Below are positions 12,901 to 23,655 of a DNA stretch of 64,000 bases, piece after piece. Each line of letters begins with the position of its first letter. Position 1 is the first letter of the stretch. The position numbers and the translations under genes are program-made. The stretch is from Pseudocercospora fijiensis CIRAD86. Taxonomy: Eukaryota; Ascomycota; Dothideomycetes; Mycosphaerellales; Mycosphaerellaceae. The stretch spans positions 2,541,486-2,605,485 of the forward strand of contig NW_006921540.1 in the NCBI RefSeq assembly GCF_000340215.1, given 5' to 3'. The notes beneath the pieces are model-generated. The model was given only the letters and a program-made list of their open reading frames with translations, was not told where the DNA came from and ran no database searches.

Positions 12901-15170
12901 GATCCGGATTAAGACTAACGCTTTATAGTTCGCTATATCGGCTATTATAATATAGCAATCAGATAATAACTGTTACTAGCACCTGGTTGCCTTCTTCTTA
13001 TAGAAGATAATCGATATAGAACGTCGATATAAGACCTACGAGTAAGAGCTCTTAGCAATCGTAGAAGCCTTTAAGCATTAGCGCTACTATCTTAACGGTA
13101 CTTAGTACACTATTTAGGTCTATACGGACTATAATAACCTGCGTAGTATTACTAAGGTTATAAGGGTTATAGGTCGATAGGCTAGATAGGCCGTCTACCT
13201 CGCTAGGTTCGATTTTAATATATTGTACCGGCTAGGCGTAAGTAACCCTACCGATAGCCTATCGAGGCAACCTAATTACGACAGCGAGACTTAGTATATT
13301 AATTCATTATTTCTAACCCTATAGTATAAGATTGCTATAGCCCGTATTATTAATAAGTAAGCGTAGGATAAGCGGACTTCCGGACCCCGCGGCGGTAACA
13401 AATACTATAGCGGAGTTGTCGTTCTTCTAGTGCGCGTTAGAAAGGACGTAGATCGCTCGAGCTATAACGACTCGATTAAAGATATTGCTATCTATAGCGA
13501 CAGTACTATAGAAGAGGTTGTAGTAGTTCCGGCTGCTACTAGTAGTGCTATTAGATATATATAATGCGTACCTTGTTCGATAGTAAGGGTGCTATTAAAT
13601 AACCTTGCGAATAGGGACAATTAATCGTTTATAGATAAGCTATTACGTGCTTAGCAGAGGGATGCCTTTGCTATTAAACGTATTAATAGGCTTGTAAGTA
13701 GGCGAACGACTCGATCTAGTAAGAGTAACAATTAGTCGATCGACGATAAAGGTTACTTGAAATTCAAGGGCAGATACTATATCCCCGCTAAACAATCGAT
13801 TAGATAAGAGCTTTTAAAGAGGCACTATAATAGTAAGCTCGCTAGTTACTATAGTATAGAGAGGTCGTACGAGTTACTATCGCGTATATACTACTAGCTA
13901 AATAGTAAGCGGCATATAAAGGAGTATATACAGACCTATATAGTATACTAGCGAGTTAAAGCACCGAAGCACTTGCTATTCGGCGAGTTGTCTTCGCTTC
14001 CTGTTCTAAAAAAGCCATTTACTAAGCTTATAATAGACTTTATTATAGGCCTTCCGCCTGCTAAGCGTAGGGGCAGTAAGGACGTATATAATGCTATCCT
14101 TATTATAGTAGATCGATTTACTAAGGGCGCTCGATATATCCCGGCGCGCAAAGATTAGACTGCTATTAATATAGTAGAGGCGCTATAGACTAATATCTTC
14201 TATACCTATTAGGGAACCCCTAAGAGTTTAGTATCTAATCGTAGATCGACACTAATATTACACTATTAGAGCGAAATATACCTGTAGCTAAGACTGAAGT
14301 ATCGGCTATTAATAGCCTTCTATCTATAGACTAACGGTTAAATAGAGAGGCAGAATGCTACCCTATAGCAGTACCTGCGCAGCTATATTAATAAGAACCC
14401 CGAGGATTAGGTTAACCTCCTATAGCCTATAGAATTTGTATATAACAATAGTATATACTTATTAACTAAGATTTCACTATATATAGCTATAATAGGCTAG
14501 AGCGCTGCCTTGCTATAAGACCTACTACCGCTCGGGGCCGAGCGTAAGGAAAGGGAAGCGCGTTAAGTACTAGAGACACTAGCGGCAATAGAACGTATTC
14601 AAAAGATGCGAGAAATTTACGCTAAGACAGCTAACAAACTAGCAAAGGCCTAGGCCTATTAGAAGGCCTATTATAACAAACACTATACGCTAATAACCTT
14701 CAAACAAGGCGATATAGTTATGCTTAGTACGAAGAACCTCCGTATCCGCAAACACCTATTACCTAATAGCAAAACAAGGCCCAAGCTCGCACTAAGATGT
14801 GTTAGCCTATTCCGCATCCGAGAACCGAAGGGTAATAGCTAGGCCTACTAGTTATAGCTTCTACCTTATTATACTATCTATAATACCTTCTATATCTCCC
14901 TCCTTAAACTATACTACTAGCGCGAAGGCGATAAAGCGCCTGCTAAGTTGGAAGAAGTCTTAGCTAATAGTAAAGAGCTGTAGTCTATAGAACGCATTCT
15001 AAAGTACCGGACTAGGTAAGGCAAGAAGGAATACCTATTAAGATAGCAAGGCTATTCGCCTAAATAGGACTCGTAGGAAGCTAAAGGTTCCTTCGAGGAC
15101 ATAACTAAGTTATTAGATAAGTATTAGACTAGTATAAAGAACAAGAAGAAGGCTAAGGGCCTATAATGTC
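9990..15170 (+). pseudogene. Gypsy gag-pol reading frame, inactivated
   Basis: The polyprotein can be followed over more than 1,700 codons but is interrupted by dozens of TAG/TAA stops, mostly at positions that were Gln or Trp, as expected from C-to-T changes at CpA on either strand. The RT YLDD box is intact here, whereas the copy at 49,805 has YLDN. The integrase and chromodomain remain readable. No functional product is possible. Confidence 0.85.
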
Positions 15171-16415
15171 GCCTAGGAATAATACTAGCCCCGGGGTGCT
15201 ATTAGCTAACTAATTAGAGGCAAGCAATTGTTAGCAACGAAGGATAATAAGACTATACTACTATAGTAAACGCGCACCGAGTGTTAATAAGCGCGCTACG
15301 ACGCGCTAGTTGGTTACTGCTCTTTTAGGAACTCTACCTCTTGTTTATTTATCCTATAGAGCCTCGAAGCCTAGGCAATCGGCGATACGCGCGCGTACGA
15401 ATAACGGTAATAAAGATAATAGTATTGCGCTACGAGCTAGTAGTGTGCCGGCAGCCGGCGCGGCTATATTAGTAATAGTATTACGGGGTATATTACTGCT
15501 TAAAGAAGGAAAGACACGGCTATATTAGTAACGGTGTTGCCGAGTTATTATTAGTTAAAGAAGGAAATCAGAAGCAAGGTAAAGTTAGCGCTAAGACGGC
15601 TAGCGCCGCTATTATTAACATTACTTGCTATTATTACTACGCCTGCAGGCATAACCTTACCTATACTACGAGCCTAAAGCGCTATACTAACTAAGTTAAA
15701 AGATTGAACCTGCCGAGGGTTTAATTAAAACTTTAAGCCGCTTAAAAAGTTAAAAGATAGAGCGACTAATAGACTAACTAAGGGCAAAAATATAGAGCTA
15801 AGCTAGCTAGGGTCGATCTTACGGACAATAGGTTACTCCTCGATCTTTCCGACCCTTTAAGCAAGGCGAACCTTAACTACTACACTTATAATAGCCTTTA
15901 CCTATAGAAACTAGACGAACTGTGTTTTTAAAAAGATAAGATTAATTAACAATTAAAGGCTGCTAAACCTAACTAATTAGGGCTAGCGAAACTACGATAG
16001 TAAATAGCCCTCGGAAGTAACGGAAATAAGCCCTCGAAACGAATATTGCTAGGTCTTTTAGAGTAGACGCAAAGAACTCGGAACGATATTACTTAGAACG
16101 GAGGCAGTGCTATAATACCTCGTACGTCTACCTATTATAGCAGGGAAGACGCGCCTGTATTATAATTAGTTAATAGCCCTTAATTCTTATAGATATATAT
16201 TACTTTGTAGTTTATTGTGTATAAGGATTGCGCAGTTGGAGTTAAGCGTTGTGTTATATTAGAAGTGAGGTTTAATATAGTTATATAATCGGTAGTTGTA
16301 CGTTCAATTTAGCGCGGACTAAGCAGCTTATTAGACCTACTAAGTTAGTAGTAATAGAGGTTAAGATTAGAATATAGATCGGCTACGAGGGCGCGGCCTT
16401 TAGAAAGGAAGCGTA

Positions 16416-16613
16416 TATTAGGACTAAAGAGGTTATACGTAATTAGTATATAACTAGGCTCGAGTAAAGCTAGGGTCTTAATGCCTTAGGCAGGGCTTAG
16501 CGCTTAGTAATAGGCTAACTTGCCCGTCTTCCTCCCTCTCCTCCTAGTTCCTTATCGAATACTACCTATACCTACTACTACCCTATCTACCTGCTAACAT
16601 AACCCTTCTTATA
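16416..16613 (+). repeat. Gypsy 3' LTR
   Basis: This 198-bp direct repeat of 9517-9714 is followed by the second GTACT. Confidence 0.9.
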
Positions 16614-17199
16614 GTACTACTACTATATAAAATCTTTACTAAGGCAGAGAGGGCTTGTATCCGGAATCTAAGCTGCTAGTAGGATAGGTTAGCGTTAGAA
16701 TTCTCCAAATCTCTATATAAGCCTCCGAAGGATTACCTATTTTAGCGATACGGCTTTATCTCGACTACTTCGTAGGTACCCGACGAAGCTCGAGCGCTCT
16801 TTAAGGTCTTTACTAAGAAGCGGAAGGAGTTCGAGGATTAGGATTAGTTAATAGAGCTGTTAGTTAGTCTTAGGTTTCGTAGTTAGACTCGGCCTAAGCA
16901 TTCGCTTATCGAGTATCTTACGCCGAAAGAGGATAGATTAAGACTAAAAACGAGCTTAGATTCGTTAGGTATAGTAGCTCGGTTCCGTTAGTAGGAGAGA
17001 GCTACCGTATAGAAGGCAAAATTTAAGTAGTTAGGGTAGCTAGGAAAGAAATTCTAGTAGTTAGGCTAGCTAGGGTAGCTAGGAAAAAAAATCTAGTAGT
17101 TAGGTAGCTGGGAAACAAAAAAAAAGGTAGCTAGCTATTTACTACCTAGCTATTCCTAACGATACGATACTATAAAAGAAAGGGTGTTTCCCTATAGCT

Positions 17200-20100
17200 A
17201 CTAGTATATATCTACTACTCCTAAGTCCTTACCTTACCGTACGAAACTTTAAAACATACCGACCGATATTGTATATATACTAGGCGCTATACTAGGAAGG
17301 GTAACAACGAGACGATAGTTAAAATAGTCTAGTATACGAGCGAGATTGCGATAACGCCGAGAGGAGGTCGTATACTTACCTTCGAGCCTATTAAGTCCTA
17401 GACGACGGTTAGGGCTAGATTTATCCTCTCCGAATCCTAGTAGTAGGAATTTATTATAGGGTACTACTACCTAGTCCTTACCTTTACGGAGTCTAAGTAG
17501 AAGGTTGTTCGGAGATATAAGAATATCGAGTATTAACCTAGATATCTTCGAAAAGGCTAGCTAGGCGTATCTTTAGAAACCCGAGTATCCCGAGCAGTTT
17601 AATTAATAGGTCTATAAGATGTAGTTCCCTTTATACTTACGTTCGAAGGAGTATAAACTCCGGAAGTACTCGATACGATAGGGTAGTAAGGAGCGAACGG
17701 ATATATTCTAGAAGTTCTTTATAGAGGGGGCATTGTACCGTTATACGACTTCTCGACTTAAAGGTTAACTAGTAATTGTCTACAACTTCTACGGTTCAAT
17801 CTTAAAACACCCGAAACTAGGGGATAGGAACTCATCGCCTACGAACCATCTCTATTCTAAACGGTATCGGGAATCTTAAGGAGAGAGGAGAGTTAATATA
17901 GATATAGCGTTCTAGAAAGAGGTATGTCTTCTAAAATGCCGGCTATAGCTGCCGGCTACAGCTGCCGGCTATAGATTCCGGCTACCTAAATCAACCGTAG
18001 AGATCTAGCTAATTATTATAGGCTGCGCTTAAGGAAGCTCTAGGATTAAAGGCTACCGATTTCTCCCCCGAAGACTTTAAGTAACTAGCAAACGAAATGC
18101 TAGCTACAAACGGTCTTCCGGAAGACTTCTACGAAAGGGAGTCTATATAGAAGATATACCTATATCTTACAAACTACCCTCCCCTATTTCTCGGCGTAAT
18201 AACCTAGCGTGTTATGTTCGAAAAGAACAAAGAGGCTGCGTTAGACGATATTCGGGAGATCCTCCGTAATACTCGCCGAGTAGCTATTACTATCGATAGC
18301 TAGTTAAGCCGGACTATAAGAGCCTCCTTCCTCTCGATTATACTATACTTTATTAATTCGGATTAGAAACTCTAGGAACTTATAATCGGATTCCCTAAAA
18401 TTCTAGGTTCCTATACTAGTAAGGATATAGCGAAGCTTGTCTATACGGCAATAGATAGGGTTAGCGTAATAACGAAACTAATCTCGATTACTACGGACAA
18501 CGCTAGTAATAATCGAATATTATATAAGGCGTTATATATATAATTTACTTATATATATCTTTAAAATTACTAATCGTATCGATAGGGTCGAGTACGTAGA
18601 GGAGATTATAAGGTCTATAATCTAGCTTAATCTTCCGAATGTTAAGCTCGCTACGATTCCGGATACGTACGATAATACGTACAATAATAACGATAAAGAG
18701 GAGCCTAGTAATAGCCCTAGCCCTATTAAATCGGAGCCGACGTCGTTGCTAGTTATATCCCTATATAAGTTTCCCTACCTCGCTTATATAGTTTAAATCG
18801 CGATCCGAGCCCTCTTTAAGACGCTTAAAATTGCACTATTAAACGACGACTAATAGAAGATCCTAGATAAGGATAAAGCAAAGTCGAAAGTCGAGAAACT
18901 CGTTATAGCAATAAAACGGGATAAGGCCGAGAGCCTCGCTCTCGTTTTATATAAGGTACGACTTTTGTCCGTAGCTAGCACCTATAGCTAGTAACCTAGT
19001 ATAGTTCTAACTTTTTTTCTCTAGCTTCGTCGTCTAGTAATATATACGAACTCGAGCTTATAGAGATATAACCGATTCGAGGCTATTTAAAAGAACCTAA
19101 TCGAGCGCCCTAAAACTAATGCCTAGAATATCGTATAGAATAAGCGATAGTAAAAGCGGCCTCCTTAGCGCCTACTCCGTTTTACCTAAGATATTAAGAC
19201 CTAGTTCGATTCGACTTTCTATATAGTTACGAGGGGATATACTTTACGTACCGCTCTCGAGATCTATTAGAGTTCCGAGGGTATTAAGTAGCTTAGCCTT
19301 ACTACCGCCGAATAGCGCTAAGTAGAGTATCTCGTCGATATTAGCAAGTATTACGCGAAGGTTACTACTACGATTAGAAGAATCCGAGGACCGACGATCT
19401 ACCTTGTCTTTATATACTATAACTAGCTCTTTAATAAGCTTAAGGAAACCGTAGCTAAGCTAGCTAAGAAGAGCGTTCTCTAGAAAGTAGCTATAACGAA
19501 AGCTATAGATACCTCCTATACTAAGTTATATAAATATTATAGTGCTACCTTTTAGTCGTTCGGGGATATCTATAGCGTTACGTACTTGCTTAACCTAGTA
19601 GAAAAGGATATATACTAGTAGAGGCCGGAATAGAAGGCGGACGAGGTATAGCCGAAGTATTACTAGACTATTCTAGAAAAGATATTCTACGAGCGTCGGA
19701 AAGAAACTAGTTAAAATATAGCTCCTATAAAGAAAAAGAAGGTTTAGAAGGCTCCGATATTATACCTATTTCGTAGGTAGGAAGTAGAGGTAGAAGAGGA
19801 AGCAACTACTAAAGTAAATAAAGAAGAGTTCGATCTCTATCGGCGCGCGAGTAAGTATAAACCCGTAGGCTCGGAAAGAGGGCTAATAATCTCTAGATCT
19901 TACCGGTCTTCTAAACGAATTCGGAGACGATATTCTCGCTATATAGTAGCGGTTAGAGCCTAAGTTTCTAACGATAGCGTCGGTCGCTCGGGACGTCCTC
20001 GCTATACCGAGCGTAGGTATAGGCTATAAAAGGTCTTTTAGTATCGCTCGTTACTAGGGCCGCTTTAATCGAATATACTCGCCTACTCCCTTCGAATCTA

Positions 20101-20368
20101 TTATAGTATTCCGATACTATCTCCTCTACTAGAGTCGCTAAGGTAGGTTACTAAAGATTATACTAAAGGAGTAAATCGAGGAATTAGAAAACCTTAAGAT
20201 CGAAGAAACCTAGGAGCGCGAAGAGAATACGAAATTTAGTCTAAGCGAAACCCTAATTAGTAATAACGAAGAGGAGGAGGGTAGAGGTAGAAGGCGATAC
20301 TAGGTCGAGAAGCGGAAACGTATATAGGCTTAGAGTAGCTTTAAGGAGACGAAGCGTTTACGTATAAG
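17200..20368 (+). pseudogene. hAT transposase, RIP-inactivated
   Basis: The catalytic core is clear from about 18,240: a VAITIDS stretch (first catalytic Asp), FLSIILYFINSDQKL with one Gln now TAG, LIIGFPKILGSYTSKDIA, and ITTDNASNN near 18,490-18,515, the DNASNN motif typical of hAT transposases. The C-terminal region around 19,800-19,920 (EFDLYRR followed by KYKPVG) resembles the hAT dimerisation domain. An intron at 17922-18000 with GTATGT donor holds four GCCGGCTA words. A second intron starts with GTAATA at 20369. The N-terminal zinc-finger region, expected at about 17,200-17,900, is too mutated to confirm. Several frameshifts and many Gln-to-stop changes inactivate it. Confidence 0.8.
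17922..18000 (+). repeat. Transposase intron with GCCGGCTA array
   Basis: This 79-bp predicted intron, GTATGT...CCGTAG, holds three GCCGGCTA words about 14 bp apart plus one TTCCGGCTA. The coding frame upstream and downstream is the transposase. Confidence 0.7.
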
Positions 20369-20436
20369 GTAATATAGCCGGCGTATATAGCCGGTATATA
20401 TCCGAAATATGTTTCGAATTCCTAGGACCTAAACAG
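20369..20436 (+). repeat. TAGCCGGC pair after a GTAATA donor
   Basis: Two words (ATAGCCGGCGTAT and ATAGCCGGTATAT) lie immediately downstream of AAG/GTAATA at the end of the transposase reading. The acceptor could be CTAAACAG at 20436. Confidence 0.55.
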
Positions 20437-20683
20437 ACTAGTTACTATAGCAACCTACCCCGCTTACCTACGGACTATTTCTAATTCTCTATTCGCTCTT
20501 CCTCTCCTTCTTCCCTTTCCCTATATTCTTAAAGATAAATATACCTTAAGGATTCGGCTCTTTAGGCCTTTCTAAGCCGGCTACCTCCCCTATCTTAAGC
20601 GACTATCCTTTATACGAATCTAACGATAACCTACTAAGGCGGTTTAATAGAAGACTATTTATTCTAGAAGGTAAGAAGTATAA

Positions 20684-21390
20684 ATGTCTCCTTACGATTA
20701 TAGGCTTATTAATTTTCTAGGTCCTACCGATATATCCTCGTCGCCTAAACGCGTAGATAAATATCTTTAGAGCCTAAAGGGCAAGGGTAAAGTAAGCTAG
20801 GTATAGGGAGACTATAGCGAGAACGAGATATCGGAAGAGTAAGACTCTCTATAGTATATACGAAGGAAAGGGGTTCCTCGGAAAATAGTACCGAAAAATA
20901 AGAAGGCTTTAAGTAGATAGGAGAAGGCTAAGAAGAGTAGGCGGACGAAGGCTATCGCGAAGAAAAGTTATCTTTCTATTAAAAAAAGGGAATAAGGTAG
21001 AACTCGACGATAAAGAAGCGGCGCTTTAAACTAGGTACTATTACCCTTCGCTAGATCCGGCTTTTCTAAAACAAAAGAGGGACCGAGCTTTTAATCCCTA
21101 AGACTCCCTTCTAGCGACTCGTCCGAGAAATTATATTAGATTTTCGGTCTAGTATACGATTTACGGCTAAGGCGATTAGTACTCTTTAGGAAGCTACGGA
21201 GGCATTTCTCGTAACCGAGCTTAAGCTTTTAAACCTACTTACTATCTATACGAAGCGGGTTACTCTTTAAAATAAAGATATATAGCTTCTAGCTAAAATT
21301 CGGCGTCGGTTTATAGCGGATTAGTTAGAAATTGTATTTAGTCGGTAGATTAACCTAGGAGGAGGCCTATTTTCGTATCCTTTTACCGGC
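20684..21390 (+). pseudogene. Histone H3-like gene 1 (cargo of the hAT element)
   Basis: From an ATG at 20684 a strongly basic N-terminal tail of about 115 codons leads into a histone H3 fold at 21034-21312. Signature blocks: GTITLR.IR at the start (canonical GTVALREIR); PF-stop-RLVREI at 21106-21129, where the stop is exactly the Gln of PFQRLVREI; EATEAFLV (canonical EASEAYLV); and YTKRVTL followed by KDI-stop-LLAKIRRR (canonical HAKRVTI...KDIQLARRIRG). Each internal TAG sits at a Gln of H3. A one-base frame change near the A7 run at about 20,990 separates tail and fold. The tail lacks the canonical ARTKQTARKS start and is about three times the normal length, in the range of divergent or centromeric H3s. 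Inactivated by RIP. Confidence 0.85.
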
Positions 21391-21714
21391 TATAGGTACC
21401 GGCTATATTTCTGATTTTATCTCCGTATAGTCCCTAAATCTAAGGTACGAAGTAGAAACCTAGCGCTCTATATTTACCCGGCTATTATAGAGACGAGCTA
21501 TATTTAGATTAGTTTCTTCGTATATCGCGACCTAGCGGGTAGTAAGCGAAAGGGCGATAGAACGTTTATAATACGTCTCTATTTAGACCTAAAATATAAA
21601 GGTCCTAAGGAGCCCTAGTATCTTAACTATAAGGAGATTCTTTAGTATTAGCACTTTAATCCTCTATACTACGAGGCAGATAGTAAGCCTACGAGAGAGA
21701 AACTTTAACGAGAA
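21391..21714. other. RIPed hAT interior, no gene recognised
   Basis: This stretch lies between the first H3-like gene and the tandem duplication. Two ACCGGCTA words sit just before it at about 21,394-21,415. Plus-strand frames are open for 30-40 codons at a time but no family was recognised. Confidence 0.4.
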
Positions 21715-22436
21715 ATTCTCTATAATACGTAGCGCTATTACATAGCTATAGATGCGTACTAAGTCCGGCAACTCGAAGAAGAATTAAGATAGCGTATTAG
21801 CGACCGAGGAGGAGATCGATAGTATACTAGTAGAGTCGAGGTCTTATAAGCGAAGTATAAGATAGTATAGGCTCTTAGTCGTATAGAGTAACGTACTATA
21901 TAAATAACTAGGCGTACTACTCTTATTTACTTACGACCTATATCCTAGGATGCTCTTCTCGTACTTTTTATACTCTTTCCTAATACCTTACTTATAATCG
22001 CTCCGCGATAACCGAGTAAATATAAGCTACAGGATTTCCGCTCGGTACCTTAGCCTTTAAGATACGGCGGAGTTGATTCTCTATAATACGTAGCGCTATT
22101 ATATAGCTATAGATGCGCACTAAGTCCGGCAACTCGAAGAAGAATTAAGATAGCGTATTAGCGACCGAGGAGGAGATCGATAGTATACTAGTAGAGTCGA
22201 GGTCTTATAAGCGAAGTATAAGATAATATAGGCTCTTAGTCGTATAGAGTAACGTACTATATAAATAACTAGGCGTACTACTCTTATTTACTTACGACCT
22301 ATATCCTAGGATACTCTTCTTATACTTTTTATACTCTTTTCTAATACCTTACCTATAAGCGCTCCGCGACAACCGAGTAAATATAAGCTATAGGGTTTCC
22401 GCTCGGTACCTTAGCCTCCGAGATAGAGCGGAGTTG
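21715..22436 (+). repeat. 361-bp tandem duplication, two copies
   Basis: Unit 1 (21715-22075) and unit 2 (22076-22436) both begin ATTCTCTATAATACGTAGCG and end with GGAGTTGA. They differ by a handful of C/T and G/A changes, so they were duplicated before the last RIP cycle or shared it. No coding function was recognised. Confidence 0.9.
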
Positions 22437-22980
22437 AATTTAGAGCGATAGCCGGTACTCGTAGCCGGTATATAGAGACGGTAGTAGGCCTTTTCCTACT
22501 AAATAACTAGCTTGTTTAGTATAGCCTACCTAATATTTCTTATATTTACTAGCAATAGGCCTAGGTTACTTATAAGATTACTATAGCTAGTAAGGGCATT
22601 ACTAAAGAATATCTATACTATAGTAGGATACTATTATTACGCCGGCTATTTATTAAAAGGAGGCTTTCGCCTAGTACTATACCAGCTATATATACCGGCT
22701 ATATTTCAAAGTTTGCCGTACCTGCCTTTTTTAGCCGTACCTACCTTTTTTAGCCGTACCTACCTTCTTTCCTTGCTCTAACGTTACTATAATATAGGCT
22801 TGCGCGACGCTTACTCTATTACCTAGCGATACCGCGATGCTACCTCTCTCGCTATATTTAACTTTCGTATCGATACCTATATCTCTTCGCTCTATATCTA
22901 CTATCTCCGTAATACCCTCGCTCCGCGCGCGCTTTCGTATACCTTCGTAATACACTTTTTTCCTTAATTCGACGACTTTT
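22437..22980. other. RIPed hAT interior with TAGCCGG words and a 17-bp triplication
   Basis: TAGCCGGT words lie at about 22,450-22,475. A short triplication of TTTTAGCCGTACCT-type sequence lies at 22,710-22,765. An open minus-strand stretch at 22731-22955 looks like a by-product of the stop-poor complement rather than a gene. Confidence 0.45.
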
Positions 22981-23655
22981 ATAATACCGAGTCTACTTAA
23001 CTAAGTTACGACGCCTCGTAAGAAGGGACCTACTACTTCTACGGGTCGTAATAAGACAGGAAATAGTAGAACGAGTATAGTATATTAACGTAAGAAGGCT
23101 GCTGCTACTACCGCTAGATCCGGTACTAGAAAGGGCGTCGCGAGTAAGGCTCCGCGTAAGATAACGGCGGGTAAGGCTCTACGTAAGACGACGACTAGCG
23201 CTTCTACTACTAGTAGTAATAATCGTACGAAGCGTCGATAGCGCCTAGGAAGTAAGTTCTATTTATAGCCGGTAGCGTAGCCGGCAGCGTAGCCGGTATT
23301 CTTACTATCTTTTTACTAATCCTTCTTTAGCCGTAGCCCTCCGTAAGATTCGGAAATCGGAAGTATTAGAAGAGTTCTAATCTCCTAATCCGTAAAGCTC
23401 CTTTCTAACGACTTATTCGCGAAATTGCCTAGGATTATAGAACGGACCTTCGCTTCTAAGCCTCCGCGATAGGCGCCCTTTAAGAGGCTATAGAAGCCTA
23501 CCTAGTTCGTATCTTCGAATATATATTTCTCTCCTACCTCTTTTCGGACTATACTAATACTATTTTAGCGGTTAACCTTATAGCTATCTACGCGAAGCGT
23601 ATAACGATTATAGATAAGGATTTCAAAGCACTCGATTAGATTCTAAAAGGCTAGA
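22981..23655 (+). pseudogene. Histone H3-like gene 2 (cargo of the hAT element)
   Basis: A Lys/Arg/Thr/Ala-rich tail (about 90 codons, including SKAPRK, like the GGKAPRKQL part of the H3 tail) ends at a GTAAGT donor at 23252. Splicing to CTTTAG/CC at 23330 rebuilds the junction as RLGTVALRKIR, matching canonical RPGTVALREIR exactly in phase. The fold continues as RKYQKSSNLLIRKAPF-stop-RLIREIA, then ALQEAIEAYLV-type helix 2 (Gln now a stop) and YAKRITI with IDKDFKAL. A direct duplication of TCGGAAA near 23,351-23,364 shifts the frame by 7 bp. The sequence between helix 2 and AKRITI is longer than in H3 and may be a loop insertion or a second intron. The start codon is probably ATA at 22981 or 22984, from ATG by RIP. 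Confidence 0.85.
23252..23330 (+). repeat. Intron of H3-like gene 2 with TAGCCGG array
   Basis: This 79-bp intron (GTAAGT, branch-like TTTACTAAT, acceptor CTTTAG) has three GTAGCCGG-type words about 12 bp apart. It is the best-supported intron in the element, because splicing restores the conserved H3 block in frame. Confidence 0.82.

Larger units (their letters stand above)
9517..16613 (+). mobile_element. Ty3/Gypsy chromovirus, complete but RIPed, inside the hAT element
   Basis: The element is 7,097 bp with two 198-bp LTRs and a GTACT target duplication. Order gag-protease-RT-RNase H-integrase-chromodomain: gag about 9,990-11,290 with a CCHC knuckle near 11,130-11,180 (two Cys now Tyr by TG-to-TA change); an aspartic protease remnant near 11,400; RT about 11,880-12,650 with an intact YLDD at 12,452-12,463; RNase H about 12,880-13,120; integrase about 13,740-14,550, where VYNAILIIVDRFTKGARYIP at 14,077-14,136 belongs to the catalytic core; a chromodomain at about 14,980-15,090 with RTR-GKKEYLLR-QGYSPK spacing. 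The chromodomain places it among chromoviruses, which target heterochromatin. About 1.2 kb between pol and the 3' LTR holds nothing recognised. Confidence 0.92.
8510..17130 (+). pseudogene. ORF-A: basic protein of unknown family, split by Gypsy insertion
   Basis: Exon 1 (about 8,540-8,823) encodes an extremely Lys/Arg/Asp-rich region, including RERKDKIDKDKRAKDKRR, that would suit a nuclear or nucleic-acid-binding protein. A GTAAGT donor at 8824 opens an intron ending TAATAG at 8936 that holds a TAGCCGG array. The next exon continues to about 9,424; its last part contains AINAIGARYLGTVEVLLKEE. A second intron (9425-9482, ending TACTAACAG) again holds the array. The reading then enters 9483-9511, is interrupted by the Gypsy element, and resumes at 16,619 for another 150 or so codons to about 17,130. 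Gln codons are repeatedly TAG. No domain was recognised; it could be an accessory transposition protein or unrelated cargo. Confidence 0.55.

Noticed and set aside
13948..14151. 67-codon minus-strand ORF
   Set aside because: It overlaps the Gypsy integrase core read on the plus strand and is its antisense shadow.
16600..16618. Gypsy LTR ending at CTAACA (16599)
   Set aside because: The shorter LTR gives no target duplication; extending to CTTCTTATA gives a perfect GTACT duplication here and matching duplications for the other copies.
22731..22955. 74-codon open frame on the minus strand inside the hAT element
   Set aside because: It lies opposite the region leading into the second H3-like gene, has no motif, and the strand asymmetry of RIP makes spurious open frames on the opposite strand likely.
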